A stretch of 64,000 nucleotides of DNA. Source: Lineus longissimus (taxonomy: Eukaryota > Nemertea > Pilidiophora > Heteronemertea > Lineidae). Positions 1-11,600 of the stretch are shown one piece after another (position 1 is the first letter of the stretch; the number at the start of each line of letters is the position of its first letter). The position numbers and the translations under genes were made by a program. The DNA is taken from contig NC_088308.1 of assembly GCF_910592395.1 (NCBI RefSeq), positions 16,755,501 through 16,819,500 on the forward strand, in the 5' to 3' direction. The notes below the pieces were generated by a model, which searched no databases, had not been told where the DNA came from, and worked only from the letters and a program-made list of their open reading frames with translations.

Positions 1-951
1 TTTGATGAGCTTGCAATCGACATGCAGCGAGAGCGGAACCGGACCAAGTACTGGGTTCGACAGTCTCAAAATCAAGTTAGGCGTTTGGCGGTTCGTCGGC
101 GTATCTTATGAAAAGGCTTCAGGCAGAGTAACAGGTTTTATGGATGGAAAAGTTGTGGACAAAACCATATCGAAAAATTGTAATGCTACAACTTCGGCGG
201 CTAGCAAGGTTTACATTGGCCGTGAAGAAGATTCACATGGCATTCCGACCAATTTCGAGGGGGCCATGAGCTGCATTATGTTATTCAATACGGCTCTGAA
301 AGGAAACGACTTCAAAAGAGTCAGGAAGGTCTGCCTAAAACGAATGAGACAAGGACGTGAGTAAACAAAAACCCTAAGTATCAAACAGTCAACTTCTTTT
401 CATCTCTTTCTGACTGTGCAAAATAACCTTCTTCTTTTTATCTATTTCTGACTGTGCAAAAAACCTTCGAATACAACACAGCTATTAAGATATTTGTGCG
501 GTTACCCAGTTGATAGAACCAACTAACATTTGAAGATAAGAATGAGGTTTAGTTTGCGAGGGTGAACCACACTCTTATCCTCAGGTTCATCCAAAATTCC
601 GACTAATGGCGAAAGGTTAACAAAAGCTTAACTCAGTCGACCAGGGACTCCTGTTCCGCTCGTGTCTTTAACATTGTATTTTTGTTTTTAGGCGTGGACG
701 ATCCAAGAAACTGGTATCAACTTGTCAAGTCCGATTACAAGATTCCAAACGCGCAAAACCTTTCCGAGTCTGTTGCGTCATCCACATTTGAATGTTTGAG
801 CATATGCAATGAAAACGACAACTGTTGGTCATTTTCGTACACGCCCTCTAACGGCAAATGCTTAACATCCGATCTGGATTTCTTCAGAGACAAAATGGCG
901 GCAGAGGCTGACAGCGGAAGTAGCATATATTCTCTATACATCAATCTGTAG
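1..951 (+). CDS. 3' end of a LamG-like plus PAN/apple-domain protein gene (partial)
   Basis: Two exons of a gene that starts before the window. The first, open at the left edge and ending at 356 before a GTGAGT donor, encodes a LamG/pentraxin-like jelly-roll segment (WRFVGVSYEKASG, FMDGKVVD, YIGREED). The second starts at 692 after a T-rich acceptor and ends at a TAG at 949-951. It encodes a PAN/apple-like module with spaced cysteines (ECLSICNENDNC, then KCLTSD). The join is phase 1 and stays in frame. Such proteins are usually extracellular and bind carbohydrate or protein; the ligand cannot be read here. There is no membrane segment after the PAN module, so this isoform probably ends as a secreted protein or the soluble end of a larger one. 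Domain calls are by pattern; the N-terminal part is missing. Confidence 0.7.
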
Positions 952-2306
952 CTTCTACAACAGCGTTCTTATTATTGTTCAACTCGAATGTGTATTCTTG
1001 TATATACATTTTACGCCGGGTATCCGGTTTGTGCGAGTTCAATGTTTACTGTATTTCAGTATTGCCATCCATTTGGTGTCAACATCTGAAAAAAAACAAT
1101 CCAGGGGCCATTGTGCTCACATCTTGAATGTTAGTGTAAGACAAATCAATTTTTTCATGCATCATCGCTGAAATGCTGCCTCGTCCGAATGTTAGTATAT
1201 TGAGTAGGGAGATACCGTACAGCTTTTTGATGATTTTTTGTCATAAATGACACATAAATTAGTATCTTTTTGTTAAACATGAAATACATTTTTCTTTACA
1301 TGTACATGTACGTGGCAGTTGATTCCGTCAGTTTCCTCCGATGAATTTGATCATGGATTTTTTTTCTTCATTAATCGTGTTACATGTAGCAGTGAACTTG
1401 ATATGAACGTGTTATATGAACTTATCAGAAGTTTACAATTAAAATATTCGTAAAAGTTATTTTAGTTTTGTTTAGTTTTTCATACAGTCAAACGAAAAAT
1501 TGCGCAGTTACAATTTTAGTAATTGTGCTGACATATACCAGATATCATCTGCGCAGTTTCCGTTTACAGATGACAGCCAATCTGTGGCTGTTGTTTCTTT
1601 TGAATGAGCTGAATGCAATATAGCTGAGGTATTCCGATTGCTTAATTCACGGCCTTAAATACAAATTTGACTGGCTTGAGAGTTTGAGGTTTGCTGACGA
1701 CAAAACACAAACAGGTATTTAAACCGTGGAAGTGATCATGCCAAGTACATTTCCATTGTTTATATCAAATAGACGTTTAAAAGACTATTATTTCAAGACA
1801 GACGTTCAGCGTGATGTGATCATGATGATGGTAAGATCGCGATCGCGCATACTTTAAGAGAGTATAATGGTCCGAGTGCGAGGACAGGACCAAGCCCAGA
1901 AAGGGATGATTGAAGTTGGCTGAACATGCATTGATATACTTGCCATAACATGTAATATGGATCGAATTTAACCTGACTTTTAGTTCAGTTCTATTTATTC
2001 AGAAGGAGGGTGTGCCCGTTTAACAATAAAGTAAAAGGACTTGAGATAAAGAGGTCTGGAATCTAAGACAGATGTATTGATCATCCAAATGAATTCAGAA
2101 AGTACATGTACAGGTCAGCATTTTTGGGCCATACATTGTCGCCTAGCTCTAAGCATGGACGTCTCAATAACTCAAGTTTCTCTGCTCCGACGTGTCCATC
2201 TAATCAGTAAGAATGAGGGAAGAGAAGATGCTGTTTTGTCACGGCGTAACAAAAAGCATTAAGAGGAGAAATCATTAGTCAAGAATTCTTCCCACAAACA
2301 TGTAAG
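952..2306. other. intergenic DNA between the LamG/PAN gene and the first GPCR
   Basis: This holds the 3' UTR of the left gene (an ATTAAA at about 1439 is a possible weak poly(A) signal) and the 5' flank of the GPCR. AT-rich, with TACATGTA-type words. No coding exon, RNA gene or clear mobile element was seen. Short open frames have no recognisable domain. Confidence 0.5.
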
Positions 2307-3685
2307 ATGTCTGTCGGGAACGAATCGACCACCAACGAATCGCGTACTAAAACGCCTTCCCTGTCATCGTACTATTGGATGATACTGGCGACTGATATTA
2401 TCACGCTCTGGTGGCCCATATGCACAGTTCTACTTGGAATCCTCGGCAACATAATCTCACTTCTCGTCACCACGAAAAAGGACAACCGCCACATCAGCAC
2501 ATGTGTCTACATGGCTGGGTTAGCTTGTATTGATACATGTGTCCTTATTGCGGTCGCTCTTTACAAGATGATGATTTCGCACGGTCTCGGGAATGGTTTT
2601 GACGCGAGTCTCCTATTTTTAAGGTTTGTATGTAGAAAGTTATCATAAATCTAATTCTACATTCGAATTCAGTTTGACACACATAGGTGCAATAGACAGT
2701 ACTGCTGCGCTGCACGGACCATCCACATCCAATGAGGCTTTTATGGTATTACGAACGCTGTTGTGTGGAGGTGTTCATCATGATCGGCCTCTGAGCTAGA
2801 TGAGACATGAAATTGAGGATGTGTTATGCAAACGCACAAGGAAACCATAAGGGGCACACAGAGTAATGTCCAGAAAATCAAATGTTTGAATTAGTTTTGT
2901 GGTACTGTGGCACTATCAAGTTATTGCTGTTATATAATTTACACTTAATCATTATAAATTCAAGCTTCATGAAGTACTCCGCAAATGCTTTTGGGATCAA
3001 CTCCGGACTCTTTCTGGCCGAAATGAGCGTGGATCGCGCTATAGCCGTCACATACCCAATGCGGGCCGGGACCCTCTGCACGGCATCTCGGGCAACCAAG
3101 GTCACCGTGGTCACCTTCGTCGTTACTATGATCACCAATGTCCACGCCTTTTTCATATACAGCGTCCCCGATCCGCCGAATGGACTTCTGATACTAAACA
3201 TTCCAGGAAAACCATGGCTTGAGACGCTGATCAACATGCATCTGCTTGTACTTGGGACCGTCATCCCTTTTTCAATCGTAATTGTGAGTAACACGGTCAT
3301 AATTATCAACATTCGCCGCGCCGCCTCAGAGAGAAACAAAATGAAGTCGAACCAAGGGAGAAAAACAAAGGAAGCAAATCTGACAGCGGTTCTTCTGCTG
3401 ACGTCACTTACCTACCTCGTCTGCTCATTGCCTCTCCGGTTCTACGAAACATTTGTTCATTATGACCTCAGCGACTCCTACTGGGCCGCGCGATACTCGT
3501 TTCAGTGGTGGATTTGCGCTGAATTATGGCACCTGAACTTCGCCGTTAACTTTTATCTATATTTTCTTGGTGGCGGGCGAAAGTTCCGGCAGGATGCAAG
3601 GGAAGTTTTGATCAGATGTTGCTTAAGAAAGCCTGTCGACGATTCTTCCATATCTGGTGGGTGGACTTTTTCAAAACACCACTGA
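2307..3685 (+). CDS. class A (rhodopsin-like) orphan GPCR, two exons
   Basis: Exon 1 (2307-2623) and exon 2 (2965-3685) join in phase 2 to give about 345 residues. TM1 carries the GILGN motif and TM2 an LACID-type Asp. TM3 ends in EMSVDRAIAVTYP, a DRY-type box (DRA). A basic third loop (RRAASERNKMKSNQGRK) precedes TM6. TM7 reads NFAVNFYLY in place of NPxxY and is followed by a short Cys-containing tail (RCCLRKP). The ATG sits just after an extracellular start with NxT/S sites (NES, NES). Family knowledge: these resemble the expanded neuropeptide-type orphan receptors of marine invertebrates; the ligand is unknown. Oddity: the usual TM3 Cys (3.25) and its partner in loop 2 are both absent as joined. 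The acceptor at 2963-2964 has a poor pyrimidine tract, so the junction is the least certain part. Confidence 0.75.
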
Positions 3686-5652
3686 TCTTGGTGTCACAAT
3701 GAGTTTAATTTCAAATCTGTTGCTTTTAATGTTTATCTAGATTAAAAGTGTTAGATATCGTGTAAAAAAAGAGTGAACTTTAAAAAAAATCTGACATACA
3801 GAAGTTGTTTTACCACCAATCGGGTGATTTCTCTCTTTCAAAGCATCCGTTCATTGCCAACCTTGTGAAATCACGCGACGAGATTGAGATGGATGCGCAA
3901 ACTTGTCCGGCGCTAAACGCATCCTGTATTCATGACGATAAAACTCATGATACTTTTCGACCGGAAACTGAGAAACTGGCGAATACTTTCAGGATAACTG
4001 ATAGGAAGACCACACACCTTGCATAACTCGAAACAACCCGTAAAGAACGCACACCTTCTAAATTTGCACATGTGTATCAAAAGCAACAGAAAGATAAGCG
4101 TAAATACTCCCTTGTTATTGGCTCTATTCTGAAGACTAGTATCATTGAGGGCTTTGAATTGGCCAACATGACAGGAAGTCTTAAAACTGCTTCTTCTTCT
4201 AAAAAGTGTTTGATTTATCAACGAAAAATCATTTTGTGATCATTTGCCGCCTTTGAAAGTTTTCTTAGAGAGCTAAACTTCTCCGGAACTCATCTCACAT
4301 CTACCATGGTCATACCGGTGGGTGTCTGTTGAGATTCTAAAAACCATAGCGTCACCTTCGAACATGAACCAAATAACCGTTATTGAAATAGTGAAGTGTA
4401 CAACTTTCGTGTAGGCTTTTCTCAGGGCTTATGTTAAGGCTACAAGTGGAATGTGGAGCGGTGAATTAAAGATTTATAAAACATGTTGATTACACGGATG
4501 TCTGACTGAGTATCACGATTTTTTGTGTTTTTTTGCAGAGATAAAAACTCAGATTTTTGTTATGTTGGCATGACGCTTACTACAGTAACACTAACACCAA
4601 GAATTCTACCAATCACAGAAATTTAATGAATTTGATTTCATTTGCTGTTTTGTTGGAATGATCATTAAACAGTTTTTATTTAATATTTTGTGATAATTGA
4701 ATTAATTATTGGCTTTATTTTTCTGTTTCGTTTTGATTGAATTCATCTGGGTATTGTGGCTGTGTTTCGTGTGAATTACATAAGGCTCTTCAAACGGGGA
4801 ATTGCCCAGCAAATCCCACGACTACAATATCAGTGGCATTTACTCCCATGATAACTTTTGCGCCTGGATTTAAATCTGCACGCTTGTCCACTGTCAGTAT
4901 AACCAGTGAAAATATGAAATATTGCATAGCATTTCGTTATTCAATCCAATGAATAGACAGATCAAAGATTCAAATTGCCCTACTTGTGCACCTTGTTTAA
5001 AATCGTCATGGAGAAACTGGTATTAACAAAATCATCGCACTGCAGACAAAAGTGCGATCGGATAAGATAAGGCCATGTGGCGCATTTCGCTGCAGGTCAT
5101 ACCAAAGGCGCAGATTTGGAGATATTTGAGAAATCCAATCAAGGTTTGAATACAATTATCTCCCAAAGAGCATTGAAAACGATTTAGAGATATTTAATAA
5201 GCCTGCCGTATGCATACATGTGAAGAAATTGAATTGATAACCAGAAATCCGGTTTCGGGCTTGGCCCTGCTTAGAACTTCTGATAGACGAATATTCCCAA
5301 ACGTGATGCGCAGTTAATGAAATCGATACATGAGTAATATCGTAGGAGCCGGTAAGTAAAACTGATACTTTTATACATAAACGTCAGTATTTCGGAAAAC
5401 GACCTTCCTGTATCTAATAGACGCTTCCTGCGATTCAGTTTTTTTTCACTCCTTCGTCGTTACAAATATTGAGAGGCGGAGTGTATTGAAAATTGATGGC
5501 GTACCAGTTAGGAAAATTTTTTTTAAAGATTTAAAACACCTCTGCAAGACTTTATACGATCTCGCAGACATTTACCTCTGTGTCCTTCTACATTTAGTTT
5601 ATATCATACATGTATGTTTCAGTGTAAATTTCATATCACTTTCTACACTACG
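3686..5652. other. intergenic DNA, 5' flank of the lectin receptor gene
   Basis: AT-rich sequence with no exon or RNA gene that I can support. An ATTAAA at about 3741 may end the GPCR transcript. The region just before 5653 is the presumed 5' UTR and promoter of the lectin receptor gene; no clear TATA box or initiator is visible. Confidence 0.45.
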
Positions 5653-8600
5653 ATGGCGGGGGTGATCTTCCGACTGGTTACAATCATACTGTGTACCATG
5701 ATGTTGATTTCACTGTCGTCAGCACAAACAAGGAGGCCAGGCAAGTCGTTAATCTATAGTGACGATGCGTTCAAGATCAAATCAAATATTTTCTAAAATT
5801 AAGTATTCCCGCTCCTAAAAACATCTACTTAGAAGCATTACTGATTGCAATCCGATAACCCTGTAATACATGTATTTGGAAAGGTCATGATGTTTTCTGT
5901 TATGAAAACATCGTAATTTATTGCTGGCATAGGCTCTCCATCAAAGTGGCAACCACGCAAAAATTCTCAAAGATCTGAACACAAGGTTCAGATCGCCATA
6001 GCCTATCTCATATAAGACGCGACGAAAATCTCCACCCTAACATGAAAGCATCGGTGGTTCAACGGTCACAGTGCTGAATTTTCGATCTGGCGGTCACGGG
6101 TTCGACTGTATTTTCTCTTTTCTCTCTTCATTCAGTTTGTATTTAATCATTCGTACTTATATTGTTATTGTTATTTTTATTGTTATCAATATCATTATCT
6201 TTATCATTATCATTAATATCTTGAAGAAAACCCCTGAACCAGAACTTTACAAATTCTGGCAGTTTCAAATTCTTCACTTTCTCCTGGTTCAACGCTATCT
6301 GAAGAGGCCACGAGAGACAGTGACGAAAGGTAGCGTGAAATTTTTCTGGCCATCACCAAAATAGATGCTGATGGACAGTTGAAACCTATACCGTCGAAAA
6401 ACTCGTCTCGGCCAATAAATGTCGCATTACCGTGCAATATTTACCCGGAAATGATACAACGATCGCTTGGCCAAGTTCAGAAAGGGCCCTAAAAATGTGT
6501 CTCATGATATTTCAATAAAGGCGCAACAGGTATGGTTTCTTCACATTGTGGTCAAAATGATTTGTGCAGTAAATGTTTTAATTACTGGATGGAGAGCGAA
6601 CAACTTTAGCGTTTGCATTTTCTTGAACTGTGTCAACATTTGCCATAAGCCAGTGCGCTATTTTCCTTACAAAAAGTGTTCAGAGAATGCCCTTTCATAA
6701 TTACCAGATGGAACTTACTTTCATTTTGACACCACCATTGCAAAAAGCTCATTTTACAACTTTCGGATGATTTCACATAGGAATATGATGCGGAGAGAAG
6801 ACTTGCCATCCTGGGCATGATGTTTGTCGCGGAATAGGGAAAAAACCTTGGTGATTCGCCGGGGTTAAACTAGAAGATCATACGCGTCAAAGAGTGAAAG
6901 TGTTTCATTCTGGAAATCTTTTAGCTCTTTTATTTAACTAGGAAATTACGCACTGCACAGACCATCGAAACAGTACAACACCTACAGTTATTTCTACTCC
7001 TATCTTTGTACGGATGGTTCAAGAATGCCTAAGATGAACTATCTCCTCAGCTGCTGCCATTCCAATACCAACACCTATGGTGCCTTATGGTGGTATGTGG
7101 ACCTCCTCAGAATTCGGGATGTCAAATACATCGTCATGACAAACAGGGAGAGTAGTAAGTGTGGAGTGGCTTTCGAGAACTAGGCTTTTTTGTACGGACA
7201 ATTTGATTACATTGTTTATTATAATTTTGTGTGCTGGCATTATGCATTTAAATGCCAATCATAAGAATGAATCGTACCGTTCCAACAATTTTAACCCTAC
7301 TACATAAAACTAGCGTGCATAATGGACGATTCAGCAAACGGGAACTATTAACAAAGATCAAATTAACCATCTTGCATGGAAATCAAAACCGTATACATGA
7401 ACATGTGGATAGATATCCTTTGTTATGCCAACACTAACTGCAGAATAGACAAATTCTCACCGAGTTTTTTCTAGAGACCATGGTTACCCACACACTTAGA
7501 AACAAAGACTTTTGGGCTTTTGAAAAAACCTTTAAATGTCTTTCAGCCAACAAAAAGTACGCAAAACCTTTATGGAGGTTTTCAGCAGCGTGAAACCGTA
7601 AACATTGTTTTTTTGCCATTTACACATAGACAGGCGTGCAATTCTAAAACATCTCAAACTAATCAAAGCCATTTCAAATTTGGCCTCGCTGTAAGCCCTA
7701 ATTGTTTTTGAAGCTAAAGGAAAACATCTCTGAGTTCTCCGAACAGTTTGATTGTTGTTTTAAAGGTTCAACTCGTACAAGATTTCTAAAGTGGTTCGTC
7801 TCGAAGACCATACAAAAGGTCGAGGAAATTGAGAGGTATAATAACGTGACGCTATGCGGTGAGGTGGGCCAAACGGCGTCGGCATCCAAAGAGGTCGTGA
7901 CCTTCACGTGTGACGAGGTTGTTCAAGGTCGTTACGTGACCTTGATCAAATCCTATGGGCGTGAACATATCAACATCTGTGAGGTCGAGGTTTATGGACC
8001 AAATACGTTCTGTAAGTCATGATAGTGTTGTCCACGATGGAAATGATAACATAACAAATGCGATGCACTGCTCCGGCAGATATAGCGACATTCACTTCTC
8101 GCTGGGTTATCAAACAAGGACATTAAGGGTTGGTGTTTTGGAAAATGTAAAGAGGCATGTTTGCCAACAGGCTGTGCTCTGTAACACCATTATTTTGGAA
8201 CATCGAAAAATATATGAGGTCAGGACAGAGTTACAGTGAGCATAGTATATTATAGGCCTACCCGAGGAAAAATGTTTTTGACACTGGTTCTAACATGTCG
8301 AAAATGGTTGGGCCCCAAAACAATAATTTCAACTTTTTAAACAAATTTGATAGGTCGCCCAGAATTCACACAATTCTTTAGCGGTGTGCTCATGAATGCT
8401 ACTTGACCATTGTCGGAGAAAAATACATGTATCTGAAAACGTGTTTAGTGAACCAATAACCTGGAGTGCGTTAAATGTTTTTCCTTCAGTGAACCATGCC
8501 CTCAAGAAACCAACCAAAATGAGCTCGTACCTAAGTAACATGGAAAGAGGCTACAAAATCAACGATGGGATAGCCTATGGCAGGTGGGACTGGTATGCAT

Positions 8601-11600
8601 TTGCCACAATAGAAATATTTAAACCAAACGTAACACACTGGTGGATGGTCGACCTCGGAAAACCAATGACGTTGCGGTATATCGTACTTACGCCAGCTAC
8701 AACCTACGGTAAGCTGATGCCTTCTTTAAATTAATTATATAGAGCTTTACATGTTTGGACCATCCAAACCGATTCTTGATCTGTAGTTGTACATTGTAAG
8801 TTCAGAGGTGGAGGGGAGGGGGGGTCTGATGAATTTGAGTTTTCTAACATTTTACAATGTAAATTTTCATGACATCTTTTTGTTATACATATATATACAT
8901 GTATATACTTGTATATACTTGTACACCTACAATTATTTCTCACAGGAAACATAGCCAAACTTTACAAAGTTCAAGTAAGTTTTGACTTCGACGCCAGTGA
9001 CTGGTCAAGGAACAACTTCAAGCTATGCGTGGCCAGGACTTCAGCGTTTCTAAAGAGTGGTACACCTGACGCACATTACGCTAACTGCAAGTATGGGACC
9101 AAAGGTCGTTATGTCGTTCTTGAGAAAAACCACGGCTCGTATCTCCTGCTAACCGAACTTGAGGTCTTCGCCAGCGAGATGGAGGGTGAGTTAAAAATGA
9201 ATGACAATCACAATGCCTCACTTCACCCACTAAGAAGCCTACGCCGTTGGGACACGTAGATTTGCCATTTAATGAAATATGAGCAGCAACTGGGGGACAT
9301 TTAAAACGCATCGCTCATAACATGTAAATAAATTTAAGAAACCGCACCTCGGTATCAATTTCTATTCCAAAACACCTCAACTTTGATATAATTTTAGGCA
9401 TACTCCACCGAGAATCTGCTTTCGACGCACTTAATACCAACTCTATAAGTTAAGGACTAACAGCTACATGATTTATTAATGGCTGGTCTATTTAGCAAGC
9501 CGCTCGCCGAACAGGCATCTTTTTTGTCCTGTTTGGAGAGCCGCTTGCCAAACAGCACTAAAAAGCCACCCTGTTCGGCAAGCCGGGCTTGCCAAACAGG
9601 CCAAAAATACTACCTTCTTTGGCGAGCCGGAGAGGTTACAACATGTTGGCCAATCAGAGAGCAGTGACGTCATATTCGAATTTATATGCGCATATTTAAC
9701 AATGGCCGACTTCCCGCTCTCGATTCAATTTCTGTTACTAAACTCGGGTTTTGGTCAATAATCCATGAAGAAGCATGTACATGTACATGAGGGATTTACA
9801 AAAAAAGTCATAAACGTGATTTAACTGATAAGCATGTTAAATGCATTAGTGTGCATTTCTAAAGGCGTTTCACTGTAACTCCAGTGTTGCTGACCGTGTC
9901 GCCACGAATGATAATGAGCTCCTGGATGGTTGAATATGCATGAGTTCGGCTCTCCATCTCGGGCAGAAAAAAGGCGCTGTTTGGTGAGCCGGGCTTGCCA
10001 AATAGTCACTTCCTTTATTAATTCATGGTGTTTATATACTTGCACATGAACATTTAAACATCATATTGCAGATAACCTTGCGATTGGTAGAGCTACCGTC
10101 CAAGTCGACGAAGCTGCCGCGGGTCATAGCTTCTTGTTCGCTTCCGCTAAGACATCGCCCAAAGCGGTGGATGGCGACAACACCGAGGTTTTCTCCGGGG
10201 GGTCGTGCATAGTCACCCCTGGGACGTCGAAGAAGGAATGGTTGGCAGTCGAACTGGACGCCTTGTACAAAATTCGCTACATTGTGATGACAAACAGAGC
10301 CGACTCTGGTGAGTGTTTTCGTGTAAACCGATAAAATATTCATAACAAGCCTGGCGGCGACTGGGATCACGTAGGGTGTGGCTTTGGTTGTGGGTGTGGA
10401 GGGAGGGGTCTGTAGGCATGTTTACGCAAGTTGTAACACTACGCACTCATCGCATTTGTAGTCGAAACGGTCAGCGCCGTGTAGCGGAAAAGACGGGAAC
10501 CAGTCTAATCACATGCCTGGGGAAACCGATAAAGGCTGAAAATAGAATGGGTCAGAAATGACGTATTTCCCCCTTAAAATGGCCTTAGCATTCGCCAAAA
10601 ACAGCCCAACAACTATACAGCCATTCGCTACAATTATTTAGCTGAATTCGTTACCAAAAAATACATATAATTCGCATATAATTCTATCTGACAAGCATTT
10701 TTTCGTTCATTATACCGTCCTGGAATTTGGGGTTTTCCCGACAAGCCACGAATTGATTTGCGAGAAGAACAACAGATTTCCCCTCTTAAAACCACATTTA
10801 CATTCATCAGATACACCCCACAAACTATACAGTAACGCATAAACATAAGATATAACCATTCATCAATTAAAACAATTATGTGATTCTATTTTTAAAAAAC
10901 GAAAGGAACTAGGTCACAGATTTTCTGACCGATTATAATGGACACTTACGTGATCCAACAAGTACGGCATCATCAAATACCTATATCTACTTGCGCTGAT
11001 TGTGAGTTGTCCCAACAATAACAATTTAGTTTTTAACTTGGTGTATCGTAAATCCCCTCCAATAAACAACTGAAGCCCGTATTTGACAGTGGTCTAAATC
11101 TCTAAAATCAAACATGTAAATGTAAATGTGATATTTTGTCGTATTTTTGGGTGTGTGTAGATATCATTGATGACTTCATGCAGTTGATTATCTTCAGGAC
11201 ATTGCACCGGACCACTGGGTGTCGCTAATGACAGAAAGACGATCCCAGACAGTTCTCTCTCCGGCGAAGCAAACAGATATAGATATCTGCCTGCTTGGGG
11301 ACGAATGTGGTTTGAAAGGTTGGTCTGCAGATGAGTCTCGGCGGTTTACGGTGTAACAACCTCAGTGTCCATTCGTAAATAGTGTCATCCTCTTATGGTT
11401 CGATGATAAATCATGTCGCAGAAACCAATGACCTTAAAAAACACATCAGACTATTTTGCTTCACGGGCACAGTCTCTATGGGCTGGACAGTCTTCCATGT
11501 TACATCCGGTCGCAGTTCCTGTGGCCCAGTAGAGCAAATGTAAAAAGGGTTTTCTAGGTGCAGCGACAATTATTTTCGGTCGTTACTATCATAATGATAC

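Noticed and set aside
2878-3339. 153-codon minus-strand open frame
   Set aside because: Exactly antisense to GPCR exon 2; no domain features.
6048-6117. Functional tRNA gene
   Set aside because: The acceptor and T stems do not close properly; only the A and B box-like words remain, so a SINE head is more likely.
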